Shown: positions 8,771 to 17,765, numbered from the stretch's first letter. The stretch: 64,000 nt of DNA from Agrococcus sp. SL85 (GCF_026625845.1 NZ_CP113066.1:1302001-1366000), one strand, 5' to 3'. A program made the numbers and translations. The notes: generated by a model from the sequence alone, not told the origin.

Positions 8771-9945
8771 TGCGCTGGCCGTGGCAGCGCCGCAGGCCCG
8801 AGCCGCCGCTCGTGCAGGTCACCGAGGAGCAGGACCGCCGCTGGGCGCTGCCGCGCGCGCTCATCGTGCTGCTGTCGATCATCGCCGTGATCGCCACGCT
8901 CATCCTGCTCAGCCAGGTGGCGTCGTTCGTCGCCCCAGTGTTCCTGGGGTTCAACCTCGTCATCGCCGTCATGCCGCTGCAGCAGTGGCTGCTGCGGATC
9001 GGCGCGCCGCGGGCGGTGGCGGCGCTCGTGGCGATGCTGACCGTCTTCGCGTTCCTCATCGCGCTCTTCTGGTCGCTCTACTGGTCGGTGCAGTCGCTCG
9101 TGCAGGAGCTGCCGGGCTACTCGGCCGAGTTCAACGCGCTCTACCGCGAGACCCTCTCGTGGCTCGAGGGCTTCGGCATCTCGCAGGACGAGGCGCTGCA
9201 CCAGCTGCAGGCGGCGCTCAGCCCGAGCGCGATCACCTCGGCGCTCACGAGCATCCTCTCGAACGCGGGCTCGGCGCTCGGCTTCCTCGCGACGCTGTTC
9301 GTCGTCGTGTTCTTCCTCGCGTGGGACTCGATGCAGCTGCCCGCGCGCATGCAGCGCATCGCGGCCACCAACCCGGGCCTCGTGCGCGGCATCGACCGCT
9401 TCGCCTCGGGCGTGCAGCGCTACTGGGTGGTCGCGACGCTCTTCGGCCTCATCGTCTCGGCCCTCGACCTCGTCGCGCTCACGCTGCTCGGCGTGCCGCT
9501 CGCGCTCGTGTGGGCGGTCTTCGCCTTCGTCACGAACTACATCCCGAACGTCGGCTTCGTCATCGGCGTCATCCCGCCGACGCTCATGGCGCTGCTCGCC
9601 AACGGGGCGCTGAACGCGCTGCTCACCGCGATCCTCTTCAGCGTCATCAACTTCGTGATGCAGTCGCTCATCCAGCCGAAGGTGGCGGGCGACGCCGTGG
9701 GCGTCACGCCCGCGACCTCGTTCCTGTCGCTGCTCGTGTGGGCCTATGCGCTCGGGCCCGTCGGCGCGCTGCTCGCGCTGCCGGCGACGCTCGCGGTGAA
9801 GACGATGCTCGTGGATCGGGATCCGCGGCTCGCGTGGATCAGCCAGATCATCGCCTCGAAGCCCGCGGGGCACGCCGACGGGCGCATCGGCAAGGCGCTC
9901 GCGCCCGGCGTGGGGCCCCGCACCGAGCCGCCGGAGCAGCGCTGA
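8770..9945 (+). CDS. AI-2E family transporter (PerM-like)
   Basis: A 391-residue membrane protein with paired N-terminal helices (residues about 28-75), a long amphipathic region (VQELPGYSAEFNALYRETLS) and a C-terminal helix cluster containing FVTNYIPNVGFVIGVIPPTL and INFVMQSLIQPKVAGDAVGV, the conserved AI-2E/PerM signature. Members export diverse compounds or act as Na+/H+ antiporters; real autoinducer-2 transport is not implied. It is coupled to the SDR by a TGATG overlap. Confidence 0.88.
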   Translation: MRWPWQRRRPEPPLVQVTEEQDRRWALPRALIVLLSIIAVIATLILLSQVASFVAPVFLGFNLVIAVMPLQQWLLRIGAPRAVAALVAMLTVFAFLIALFWSLYWSVQSLVQELPGYSAEFNALYRETLSWLEGFGISQDEALHQLQAALSPSAITSALTSILSNAGSALGFLATLFVVVFFLAWDSMQLPARMQRIAATNPGLVRGIDRFASGVQRYWVVATLFGLIVSALDLVALTLLGVPLALVWAVFAFVTNYIPNVGFVIGVIPPTLMALLANGALNALLTAILFSVINFVMQSLIQPKVAGDAVGVTPATSFLSLLVWAYALGPVGALLALPATLAVKTMLVDRDPRLAWISQIIASKPAGHADGRIGKALAPGVGPRTEPPEQR

Positions 9946-9988
9946 GGCCTCCCGACGGCCGCGCGGCGGGCAGGGCTATGCTCCGCGC

Positions 9989-10822
9989 ATGAGCGAGTTC
10001 ACCGACGCCCTGCGCGTCTCGGGCGCCGTGCGCCTCGCCGACATCGACCCCGCGGCGACGCCCGGCTCGGCCGGCTCGAAGCGCGAGGGTGCCGCCGCGC
10101 TCGAGGAGGGCGGCGCGAGGCTCGCAGCGCTGCAGGAGCGCCTCTTCGCCGCGAGCCGCGGCGGCGGCACGCGCGCCGCGCTGCTGATCGTGCAGGGCAT
10201 GGACACCTCCGGCAAGGGCGGCATCATGCGCCACGTGGTCGGCCAGGTCGATCCGCAGGGCGTCGCGATCCGGGCCTTCAAGGCCCCCACCGAGGAGGAG
10301 CGCGCGCACGACTTCCTGTGGCGCATCGAGCGCGCCCTGCCCGGGCCGGGCATGCTCGGCGTCTTCGACCGCTCGCACTACGAGGACGTCCTCATCCATC
10401 GGGTGCGCGGGCTCTCGGCACCTGCGGAGGTCGAGTCGCGCTACGGCCGGATCGTCGCCTTCGAGCAGGGCCTCCTCGATCGCGGCATCGAGGTCGTGAA
10501 GGTCATGCTCCACATCTCGCGCGAGGAGCAGGGCGCCCGGCTGCTCGAGCGGCTCGACCGGCCCGAGAAGCACTGGAAGTACAACCCGGGCGACGTCGAC
10601 GAGCGGCAGGAGTGGGACGCCTACATGGAGGCCTACGAGGTCGCGATCGAGCGCACGGGCATCGCGGTGCCCTGGCACGTCGTGCCCGCCGACCGCAAGT
10701 GGTTCGCGCGGCTCGCGGTGCAGGAGCTGCTCATCGAGGCGCTCGAGCGCATCGACCCCCGCTGGCCCGAGGCGGACTTCGACGTGGCGGCCGAGCGCGA
10801 GCGGCTGCTCGCGACGGGCTAG
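9989..10822 (+). CDS. Polyphosphate kinase 2 family protein (polyP:nucleotide phosphotransferase)
   Basis: A 277-residue PPK2 enzyme transferring phosphate between polyphosphate and a nucleotide. The Walker A-like loop GMDTSGKGGIMRHV starts near residue 69 and the Walker B/lid region GVFDRSHYEDVLIHRV near residue 123; the conserved RPEKHWKYNPGDVDER lid follows. Class I, II or III (NDP or NMP as acceptor) cannot be assigned by eye. TATGCT at 9977-9982 lies 6 nt before ATG 9989, a leaderless-type promoter, so it is transcribed apart from the AI-2E gene. Confidence 0.9.
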   Translation: MSEFTDALRVSGAVRLADIDPAATPGSAGSKREGAAALEEGGARLAALQERLFAASRGGGTRAALLIVQGMDTSGKGGIMRHVVGQVDPQGVAIRAFKAPTEEERAHDFLWRIERALPGPGMLGVFDRSHYEDVLIHRVRGLSAPAEVESRYGRIVAFEQGLLDRGIEVVKVMLHISREEQGARLLERLDRPEKHWKYNPGDVDERQEWDAYMEAYEVAIERTGIAVPWHVVPADRKWFARLAVQELLIEALERIDPRWPEADFDVAAERERLLATG

Positions 10823-10843
10823 CGCGCGGCGGCCTGCTCCGTC

Positions 10844-10942
10844 GGTCGAGGAGCGCGCGGCGGAGCCGCTCGCGTCACGAGACCCGAGCCGCCTGCGGGG
10901 CCTCGTGCCGGCAGCGGCTGCGCCGCGGCCTCCTCGACCAGC
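10844..10942. repeat. Dispersed palindromic intergenic repeat, copy A
   Basis: Between convergent PPK2 and menF. It opens with GGTCGAGGAGCGCGCGG, contains GCGTCACGAGACC, then the inverted partners GGGGCCTCGTG and CCTCCTCGACCAGCG. The ends match the copies at 15436-15519 and 45802-45944. It fills almost the whole gene-free stretch and may double as a bidirectional terminator. Confidence 0.65.
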
Positions 10943-10947
10943 GGGGC

Positions 10948-12168
10948 CTACGGCAGCGGGTCCGCGAGGGCGTCGGTGATGGGTCGCAGCTTCACGGCCG
11001 TCTCCGCGAGCTCGGCCTCGGGGTCGGAGCCCGCGACGACGCCGGCGCCTGCGAAGGCGCGGATCGCGCCGTCGGCGGCGATCTCGGCGCCGCGCAGCGC
11101 GATCACCCACTCGCCGCCGCCCTCGCCGTCGACCCAGCCGACCGGTCCCGCGTACCGGCCGCGGTCGATGCCCTCGAGCTCGCGGATGATCCGCAGCGAG
11201 GCCTCGCGCGGCGTGCCGGCGACGGCGGCGGTCGGGTGCAGGAGCGCGAGCACGTCGAGCGTCGAGCGCGCCCCGAGCGTGCCGGTGATGTCGGTCGCGA
11301 GGTGCCAGAGGTTCGGCAGCCGCAGCGGGAACGGCTCGGAGGCGCTCGCGTCGGGCGCGATGGCGCGCAGCACCTCGATCGCGGAGTCGGCGGCGAAGCG
11401 GTGCTCGCGGAGGTCCTTGTCGCCCGTCGCGAGCGCCTCGGCGATCTCGGCGTCGAGCGCGGGCGTCGCGCCGCGCGCGGCGGTGCCCGCGAGCACGCGC
11501 GAGAAGAAGTGGCCGCGGTGCGCGGCCACGAGCGTCTCGGGGCTCGCGCCCACGAGCCCGTCGACCGCGTAGGCCACGGCGTCCGGGTAGCGGCGCCCGA
11601 GGCCCACGATCACCGAGCGCACGTCGCCGCCCTCGGGCAGCGCGCCCACGCGGTCGCGCGCGACCACGAGCTTCTCGGCCTCGCCGGCGCGGATGCGCGC
11701 CACGGCCTCGGCGACGATCGCGCGGTAGCGCTTGCGCCCGATCGCGCCGTCGGCGAGGCCCACGCGCACCTCGTCGATCGCGGTCTCGTGCATCGGCAGG
11801 TCGTCGTCGCCCTCGGCGCCGATCCGCGTGATCCACTCGTCGTCGCCGCGTCGGCCCACGACCAGGCGCGGCACGACGAGCACGCTCTCGGCGGCGGAGG
11901 CGTCGTCGAAGGCGAAGGCGCCGAAGGCGACGAGGCCCGAGCCCGGCACGCCGACGGCGTCGTCGACCTCGGCGGCCGCGGCGACCTCGCGCCACGCGGC
12001 GGCGGCGTCGGCGAAGCGACCGGCGCCGCGGAAGGTGAGGCGCAGCGCCTCGCCGCGGCCCACGATGCCGTCGGCGCCGCGGCGGATCGCGAGCGGCGAG
12101 CGAGGGCTCGCGTGCTCCAGCAGGCGCCCGAGCTCCGCGCGCTCCGAGCGCGCCCGCAGGCCTCCCAT
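10948..12168 (-). CDS. menF: Isochorismate synthase MenF
   Basis: A chorismate-binding-family enzyme of about 406 residues converting chorismate to isochorismate, the entry to menaquinone synthesis. Seen: KLVVARDRVGALPEG, SPETLVAAHRGHFFSRVLAG followed by TAARG, LRLPNLWHLATDITG and LHPTAAVAGTPREASL, typical of isochorismate rather than anthranilate synthases. ATG 12168 (MGGLRARSERAE) is preferred because TAGGCT sits 7 nt upstream; an upstream in-frame ATG at 12309 would cover the divergent menG promoter and start. Confidence 0.9.
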   Translation of the reverse strand: MGGLRARSERAELGRLLEHASPRSPLAIRRGADGIVGRGEALRLTFRGAGRFADAAAAWREVAAAAEVDDAVGVPGSGLVAFGAFAFDDASAAESVLVVPRLVVGRRGDDEWITRIGAEGDDDLPMHETAIDEVRVGLADGAIGRKRYRAIVAEAVARIRAGEAEKLVVARDRVGALPEGGDVRSVIVGLGRRYPDAVAYAVDGLVGASPETLVAAHRGHFFSRVLAGTAARGATPALDAEIAEALATGDKDLREHRFAADSAIEVLRAIAPDASASEPFPLRLPNLWHLATDITGTLGARSTLDVLALLHPTAAVAGTPREASLRIIRELEGIDRGRYAGPVGWVDGEGGGEWVIALRGAEIAADGAIRAFAGAGVVAGSDPEAELAETAVKLRPITDALADPLP

Positions 12169-12175
12169 GGCTGCC

Positions 12176-12237
12176 AGCCTACGCCCGCCGAACCCTGGAC
12201 GACCGCCCGGCGGCGCGCACGCGCGGACGCCTAGGAT
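12176..12237. promoter_or_regulatory. Divergent leaderless promoters of menF and menG
   Basis: TAGGCT on the minus strand (12181-12176) is 7 nt before menF ATG 12168; TAGGAT on the plus strand (12232-12237) is 7 nt before menG GTG 12245. Confidence 0.55.
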
Positions 12238-12244
12238 GGAGGGC

Positions 12245-12997
12245 GTGAGCAGGGCAGACATGCAGAAGGATCCGAGCGAGATCGCGGGCATGTTCGACGC
12301 GACCGCCAAGCGCTATGACCTCCTCAACTCGCTGCTCTCCGGCGGCAACGACCGCCTGTGGCGCATCCACATGCAGCGGGCCGTGCGGCCGCAGCCGGGG
12401 GAGCGCATCCTCGACGTGGCCGCGGGCACGGGTGCCTCGGCGGCGCCGATGGCGAAGGCCGGCGCGCTCGTGACCGCCCTCGACCTCAGCGCCGGCATGG
12501 TCGAGGAGGGCCGCCGCCGCCACCCCGACATCGAGTTCGTGCTCGGCTCGGCCGAGGAGCTGCCCTTCCGGGCCGACACCTTCGACGCGGTCACGATCTC
12601 CTTCGGCCTCCGCAACGTGCAGCACCCGCGCCAGGCGCTCTCGGAGTTCCTGCGCGTGCTGAAGCCCGGCGGCCGACTGTTCGTGTGCGAGTTCTCGCAG
12701 CCGCCCGTCGACGTCGTGCGGCGCTCGTACGAGGCCTACCTCGGCACGGTGCTGCCGGGCCTCGCCCGCGTCGCCTCCTCGAACCCCGAGGCCTACCGCT
12801 ACCTCGTCGAGTCGATCCGCTCGTGGCCGGAGCAGCAGACGCTCTCGCAGTGGATCCGCACGGCGGGCTTCACGCGAGTCGCGCACCGCAACCTCACGAT
12901 GGGCGTCGTCGCGCTGCACCGCGGCCGGAAGCCCACGGAGGCGACCGCGGCCATGCGGATCCCCCGCCACGCCCTCCCGGAGGACCAGGACGCCTGA
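12245..12997 (+). CDS. menG: Demethylmenaquinone methyltransferase MenG/UbiE
   Basis: A class I SAM-dependent methyltransferase of about 250 residues carrying out the last step of menaquinone synthesis. It has the family N-terminal FDATAKRYDLLNSLLSGG, motif I ILDVAAGTGASAAPMAKAG, and the diagnostic TISFGLRNVQHPRQAL and LRVLKPGGRLFVCEFS. GTG 12245 is chosen because TAGGAT lies 7 nt upstream; ATG 12260 is the alternative. The stop overlaps the ATG of the polyprenyl synthase (TGATG), coupling ring methylation with side-chain synthesis. Confidence 0.92.
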   Translation: MSRADMQKDPSEIAGMFDATAKRYDLLNSLLSGGNDRLWRIHMQRAVRPQPGERILDVAAGTGASAAPMAKAGALVTALDLSAGMVEEGRRRHPDIEFVLGSAEELPFRADTFDAVTISFGLRNVQHPRQALSEFLRVLKPGGRLFVCEFSQPPVDVVRRSYEAYLGTVLPGLARVASSNPEAYRYLVESIRSWPEQQTLSQWIRTAGFTRVAHRNLTMGVVALHRGRKPTEATAAMRIPRHALPEDQDA

Positions 12998-14007
12998 TGG
13001 CATCGACCGTCTCGGCCTTCGGGCTCACCGGCGCGCGCTTCGCGACGCCGGCCGACAAGCGCGTCGTCGACGCGGTCGACCGCGGGCTCGCCTCGCTCGA
13101 GGAGCGCCTCGAGCGGCACCTGCGCATCACCGACCCCGTGGTCGACGCCGTCACCCGCTACCTGCTCGAGGCGGGCGGCAAGCGCGCCCGGCCGCTGCTG
13201 CTGCTGCTCGCCGCGCACCTGGGCGACGGCATCGACGACGACGTGCTGACGGCCGCCGAGGTGGTCGAGCTCACCCACCTCGCGAGCCTGTACCACGACG
13301 ACGTCATGGACGAGGCCGACACCCGCCGCGGGGTGCCCTCGGCGCACACCGTGTGGGGCAACTCGGTCGCGATCCTCGCGGGCGACCTCCTGTTCGCGCG
13401 CGCGGGCGCGCTCACCGCGCCGCTCGGCTCGGAGGTCGCGGCGCTGCAGTCGCGCACCTTCGAGCGGCTGTGCCTCGGCCAGCTGCACGAGACCCTCGGC
13501 CCCCGCGACGGCGATCCCGTGCAGCACTACCTGCAGGTGCTCGCCGACAAGACGGGCTCGCTCATCGCGGCCGCGGGCGAGCTCGGCGTGCTCGTGAGCG
13601 GCGCCGACGCCGCCTACCGGGAGCCGGTGCGCGAGTTCGGCGAGCGGATCGGCGTCGCCTTCCAGCTCGTCGACGACGTCATCGACCTCTCGAGCGACCC
13701 CGACACCGGCAAGGATGCCGGCACCGACGTGCGCGCGGGCGTCGTGACCCTGCCGACGCTGCTGCTCGCGGCCCGTACCGACGACGCCTCCGTGGCGCTC
13801 CGGGCGCGCCTGGCCGAGCCCGCCGACGAGGCCGACCTCGCCGCGGCGGTCGCCGAGCTCGCCGCGCACCCCGTGGTCGCCGAGACCGTCGCCGAGGCCG
13901 AGCGCTGGCAGCGCGACGCCCTGGCCGCGCTCGAGGCGCTCCCGCAGGGCACCGTGCGCCGCGGACTCGTCGCGTTCGCCGAGCACGTCGTCGCCCGCAC
14001 CCGCTAG
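12997..14007 (+). CDS. Polyprenyl diphosphate synthase (menaquinone side chain)
   Basis: A 336-residue trans-isoprenyl diphosphate synthase. GGKRARPLLLLLAA, the first Asp-rich motif DDVMDEADTRRG near residue 102 and the second, FQLVDDVIDLSSD, near 225, with KTGSLIAAAGELG between them, are all in place. The residues before the first Asp motif that set chain length (THLASLYH) are small-to-medium, consistent with a long-chain product; exact length is not predictable by eye. Coupling to menG points to the menaquinone side chain. Confidence 0.9.
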   Translation: MASTVSAFGLTGARFATPADKRVVDAVDRGLASLEERLERHLRITDPVVDAVTRYLLEAGGKRARPLLLLLAAHLGDGIDDDVLTAAEVVELTHLASLYHDDVMDEADTRRGVPSAHTVWGNSVAILAGDLLFARAGALTAPLGSEVAALQSRTFERLCLGQLHETLGPRDGDPVQHYLQVLADKTGSLIAAAGELGVLVSGADAAYREPVREFGERIGVAFQLVDDVIDLSSDPDTGKDAGTDVRAGVVTLPTLLLAARTDDASVALRARLAEPADEADLAAAVAELAAHPVVAETVAEAERWQRDALAALEALPQGTVRRGLVAFAEHVVARTR

Positions 14008-14047
14008 CCAGACCGGGCGCACGCGCGCCCCGCACCCGAGGAGGACC

Positions 14048-15403
14048 GTGAGCGAGACGCTCCGCATCGCCGTGGTCGGCGCCGGCCCCGCCGGCATCTA
14101 CGCAGCCGACATCCTGAAGAAGGAGGTCGCCGCGCGCGGTGGCGAGGTGCTCATCGACCTGTTCGAGCACCTGCCCGCGCCGTACGGCCTCGTCCGCTAC
14201 GGCGTCGCCCCCGACCACCCCCGCATCACGGGCATCATCCGGGCGCTCCGCGAGGTGCTGGAGTCGGGCGTCGTGCGGCTGTTCGGCAACGTGCGCTTCG
14301 GCGAGGACGTGACGCTCGAGGACCTCCAGCAGCACTACCACGGCGTCATCTTCGCCACCGGCGCCACGAAGGACGCGCCGCTCGACATCCCCGGCATCGA
14401 CCTCGAGGGCTCCTACGGCGCCGCCGACGTCGTCTCCTGGTACGACGGCCACCCCGACGTGCCGCGCGAGTGGCCGCTCGAGGCGAAGGAGATCGCGGTC
14501 ATCGGCGTCGGCAACGTGGCGCTCGACGTCGCGCGCGTGCTCGTGAAGCACCCGGAGGACCTGCTGCCGACCGAGGTGCCGGCCAACGTCTACGAGGGCC
14601 TCCGGGCCTCGCCGGTCACCGACGTGCACGTCTTCGGCCGCCGCGGGCCGCTCGGCGTGAAGTTCACGCCGCTCGAGCTGCGGGAGCTCGGCGAGCTGCG
14701 CGACGTCGACATGATCGTCCACGACGAGGACTTCGGGATCGACCCGAACGAGGAGCAGCAGAAGCAGAACAAGCAGATCCTCGTCATCTCGCGCACGCTC
14801 GAGCAGTGGCGCACGCGCGAGGTCGGCCAGGCCTCCCGCCGCCTGCACCTGCACTTCTGGTCGCGGCCGGACGCCGTGCTCGGCGACGGCAGGGTCGAGG
14901 CGCTCCGCATCGAGCGCACGCAGCCGACGGAGGACGGCACGGGCGTCGAGGGCACGGGCGAGCTGCGCGAGTTCCCGGTGCAGGCGGTCTACCGCGCCGT
15001 CGGCTACTTCTCGTCGCCGCTGCCCGGCGTGCCCTTCGACGAGCTGCGCGGCGTCATCCCGAACGAGGCGGGCCGCGTGATGGACGGGATGCGCCCGGTG
15101 CCCGGCCTCTACGCGACCGGCTGGATCAAGCGCGGACCGGTGGGCCTCATCGGCCACACGAAGTCCGACGCGAAGGAGACGATCGAGCAGCTGCTCGCCG
15201 ACGACAACAGCCGCTGGGAGCCGCAGCCGTACGACGCCGACGCGGTGCCCGCGCTGCTGGCGGAGCGCGGCGTCGCGTGGACCGACATCGCGGGCTGGAT
15301 CCGCCTCGACGAGCACGAGATGTCGCTGGGCGAGCCCGAGGGCCGCGCACGCATCAAGGTCGTGCCGCGCGACGAGATGGTGCGCGTCTCGCGCGCCGAG
15401 TGA
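14048..15403 (+). CDS. fprA: Ferredoxin/adrenodoxin-type NADP reductase (FprA-like)
   Basis: A 451-residue FAD-dependent reductase of the adrenodoxin reductase family passing electrons between NADP(H) and ferredoxin. The FAD-binding VVGAGPAGIYAADILKKE starts near residue 9, followed by FEHLPAPYGLVRYGVAPDHP, highly diagnostic; the NADP-binding VIGVGNVALDVARVLVKHPE is near residue 152; the C-terminal YATGWIKRGPVGLIGHTKSD binds FAD. GTG 14048 has AGGAGG close upstream. The stop overlaps the GTG of the next frame. Confidence 0.93.
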   Translation: MSETLRIAVVGAGPAGIYAADILKKEVAARGGEVLIDLFEHLPAPYGLVRYGVAPDHPRITGIIRALREVLESGVVRLFGNVRFGEDVTLEDLQQHYHGVIFATGATKDAPLDIPGIDLEGSYGAADVVSWYDGHPDVPREWPLEAKEIAVIGVGNVALDVARVLVKHPEDLLPTEVPANVYEGLRASPVTDVHVFGRRGPLGVKFTPLELRELGELRDVDMIVHDEDFGIDPNEEQQKQNKQILVISRTLEQWRTREVGQASRRLHLHFWSRPDAVLGDGRVEALRIERTQPTEDGTGVEGTGELREFPVQAVYRAVGYFSSPLPGVPFDELRGVIPNEAGRVMDGMRPVPGLYATGWIKRGPVGLIGHTKSDAKETIEQLLADDNSRWEPQPYDADAVPALLAERGVAWTDIAGWIRLDEHEMSLGEPEGRARIKVVPRDEMVRVSRAE

Positions 15404-16296
15404 CCCGCCCGTCGCGGCGGATCGCGTCGCCCCGGCTGGTCGAGGAGCGCGCGCCGCAGGCGCACGCGTCGTCCCCGCTGGTCGAGGAGCGCGCGCCGCA
15501 GGCGCACGCGTCACGAGGCCCCCGCGCACCGTGGAGCCTGAGCGGCGTCCTCCTCGTCGCGCTCGCGGCGGTCGTCGCGGGCGCGATGAACGCCGCGGCG
15601 GGCGGCGGCACGCTCATCACGTTCCCCGCGATGCTCGCGGCCGGCATGACGCCGCTCGCGGCGAACATCACCTCCTCCGTCGGCCTCCTCGCGGGCAGCG
15701 TCGGAGGCGCGCTCGCGTACCGCGACGAGCTGCGCGAGCGCCGTCGTCGGTTCCTCGTGAACGCGCCGTGGGCGGCGGTCGGCGGCGTGCTCGGCGCGGT
15801 GCTGCTGCTCGTGACGCCGTCCGACTCGTTCACCGCGATCGTGCCGTGGCTCGTGCTCGCCGCCGCGGGCCTGTTCGCGGTGCAGCCGCTCGTGACCCGC
15901 GTCGTCCAGCGGCGCGCCGAGGGCGAGCCGGACCCTGCGGCCGCGGGCGGCTGGGGCGTTCGGATCGCCTTCCTGGCGATCGGCGCCTACGGGGCCTACT
16001 TCGGCGCAGGGATCGGCATCATGATGCTCGCGCTGCTGGGCGTCGCGATCCACGACAGCCTGCAGCACCACAACGCGATCAAGAACCTCGTCTCGTTCGT
16101 CGTGAACGCCGCGGGCGTGCTCGTGCTGGCGTTCTCGCCGCTCGTCGAGTGGGGGCTCGTGGCCATCATGCTCGTCGGCTCGCTCGTGGGCGGCGTCGTG
16201 GGCGGCCGGCTCGCCCGGCGCGTGCCTGCATGGGTGCTGCGCACGATCGTCGTGGCCGTGGCGCTCGTGCTCGCGCTCTCGATGCTGCTCGGCTGA
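15400..16296 (+). CDS. TauE/SafE-family sulfite/sulfonate exporter-like permease with repeat-derived N-terminus
   Basis: A 298-residue membrane protein of about eight helices with the TauE hallmarks AGAMNAAAGGGTLITFPAML, ITSSVGLLAGSVGGALAYR and the second-half repeat YFGAGIGIMMLALLGV. The only in-frame start that preserves helix 1 is GTG 15400, overlapping the fprA stop (GTGA). The resulting N-terminus of about 45 residues is mostly the translation of two dispersed-repeat units (LVEERAPQAHAS twice, 14-codon period). The next in-frame ATG, 15586, lies inside helix 1. The transported anion is unknown. Confidence 0.8.
   Translation: MTRPSRRIASPRLVEERAPQAHASSPLVEERAPQAHASRGPRAPWSLSGVLLVALAAVVAGAMNAAAGGGTLITFPAMLAAGMTPLAANITSSVGLLAGSVGGALAYRDELRERRRRFLVNAPWAAVGGVLGAVLLLVTPSDSFTAIVPWLVLAAAGLFAVQPLVTRVVQRRAEGEPDPAAAGGWGVRIAFLAIGAYGAYFGAGIGIMMLALLGVAIHDSLQHHNAIKNLVSFVVNAAGVLVLAFSPLVEWGLVAIMLVGSLVGGVVGGRLARRVPAWVLRTIVVAVALVLALSMLLG
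15436..15519. repeat. Dispersed palindromic repeat, copy B: two tandem direct units inside a reading frame
   Basis: Two identical 35-nt units (15436-15470 and 15478-15512) begin CTGGTCGAGGAG and end GCGCACGCGTC; the second continues into ACGAGGCCCC. The 42-nt period equals 14 codons, so the frame of the TauE-like gene stays open. The unit ends match the copies near 10.9 and 45.9 kb. Confidence 0.75.
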
Positions 16297-16313
16297 GGCC
16301 GGGCCGGACCGGG

Positions 16314-17765
16314 CTACTGCAGCGCCGAGGTGAGCCGCGCGATCGAGTCGAAGATCTGCGCGATGCGCGGCCGCGCCATCCAGTCCTCGAGCGTGAGCGT
16401 CGTCGACTGCCGCCGGTAGCCCTCGGCGATGCCATCGAGCTGCGTGACCATGCCGCGGCCCTCGACGAGCATCGAGACCTCGAAGTTGAGGCTGAAGGAG
16501 CGCAGGTCGATGTTCGACGAGCCGATCACCGAGACCTGGTCGTCGAACACCATGAACTTCGAGTGCAGCACCGTGGGGGAGGAGAACAGCGTGATCGCCA
16601 CGCCCGCCTCCAGCAGCTCCTCGTAGTAGCTGCGCTGCGCGTGGTGGGTCCAGAACTGGTCGCCGATCTCGCTCGCGAAGAGCTCCACCTGCACGCCTCG
16701 CAGCGCCGCAGAGGTGATGGCGTAGCGCATGGAGTCGTCGGGCACGAAGTACGGCGAGACGATGATGATGCGCTCCTCGGCCGCGTGCACGAGCTCGAGG
16801 AAGACCCGCAGGTTCAGCTCGCCCTCGAAGCCGGGCCCCGAGGGCACGATCGATGCCAGCAGCTCGCCGCCGGGCGCCGGGTCGGTCGAGGCCAGCTCGA
16901 CGAGCTCGTTCGACTCCGCCCACCAGTCCGACCAGAACAGCACGTCGAGCTCGCGCACGGGCGGGCCGCTCAGCTCCACCCACGCGTCGCGCCACTGCAG
17001 CCCGCGTCGGATGTTCTTGCGCAGCAGGTAGGAGGGGTCGACGAGGTTGAGCGAGCCGGTGAAGCCGACCTGCCCGTCGATGACGACGAGCTTGCGGTGG
17101 TTGCGCAGGTCGGGCCGCTGCCACTGCCCGCGCCACGGCCGCAGCGGCAGCATGTCGCACAGCTCGGCGCCCATGGCCTCGAGCCGCGCCTTCGTCTCCC
17201 TGCGGCGCGGGTAGCGGATGCTCGTGAGGTGGTCGACGAGCACGCGGACGGTGACGCCGCGCGCCGCGGCGCGCTCGAGCGCGGCGAAGAACGGCTCGGT
17301 GCGCTCGGAGGCGACGATGAGGTAGAACTCGACGTGCACGAAGTGCTCGGCCTCGTCGATCCGGCGGGCCATCGCCTCGAGCTGCGTGTCGAACTCGCCC
17401 CACACGATCGCGTCCGCGGGGCCCGCGTGCGGCATCGACGAGAGCGCGCGGTTGAGCTCGAGCACGCCCGGCAGCCACTCGGGCCGATCGCGGCGCGCGG
17501 GCGCGTCGTCGATGTCGGCGGTCGACTCGGCGATGAGGTCGCGGATCGCCGCCATCTTCGCGAAGCGGCCGCGCGGCAGCCGGTTGTTGCCGAGCAGGCC
17601 GAACACGATCCAGCCGAGCACCGGCTGCAGCTGGATCACGAGCAGCCACGCGATCGCCGCCGCGGGCCGCCGGTTGTACGGCACGACGATGAGGGCGGCG
17701 ATGCGCAGGGCGACGTCGAGGACGATCCAGGGCCAGTACAGCGCCTGCAGCAGCTCCTGGATCAC
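16314..17765 (-). CDS. cls: Cardiolipin synthase (PLD family)
   Basis: A 483-residue phospholipase D-type cardiolipin synthase condensing phospholipids at the membrane. Two N-terminal helices (PLDc_N domain, residues about 8-65) precede two HKD domains: NHRKLVVIDGQVGFTGSLN and LHSKFMVFDDQVSVIGSSN, both complete with His, Lys and Asp. Length is normal. It starts with GTG at 17765, only 25 nt after the yajQ stop on the same strand, so the two are probably co-transcribed. Confidence 0.93.
   Translation of the reverse strand: MIQELLQALYWPWIVLDVALRIAALIVVPYNRRPAAAIAWLLVIQLQPVLGWIVFGLLGNNRLPRGRFAKMAAIRDLIAESTADIDDAPARRDRPEWLPGVLELNRALSSMPHAGPADAIVWGEFDTQLEAMARRIDEAEHFVHVEFYLIVASERTEPFFAALERAAARGVTVRVLVDHLTSIRYPRRRETKARLEAMGAELCDMLPLRPWRGQWQRPDLRNHRKLVVIDGQVGFTGSLNLVDPSYLLRKNIRRGLQWRDAWVELSGPPVRELDVLFWSDWWAESNELVELASTDPAPGGELLASIVPSGPGFEGELNLRVFLELVHAAEERIIIVSPYFVPDDSMRYAITSAALRGVQVELFASEIGDQFWTHHAQRSYYEELLEAGVAITLFSSPTVLHSKFMVFDDQVSVIGSSNIDLRSFSLNFEVSMLVEGRGMVTQLDGIAEGYRRQSTTLTLEDWMARPRIAQIFDSIARLTSALQ

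Noticed and set aside
8770-9945. Quorum-sensing AI-2 exporter
   Set aside because: The family name is historical; nothing in the window (no luxS or lsr gene) supports autoinducer transport.
12169-12309. Longer menF starting at ATG 12309
   Set aside because: It would cover the menG promoter and first codons; TAGGCT 7 nt before ATG 12168 fits the local start pattern.
15436-15519. CRISPR-like array
   Set aside because: Only two 35-nt units with a 7-nt spacer, and no cas gene; the same ends recur in palindromic repeats elsewhere.
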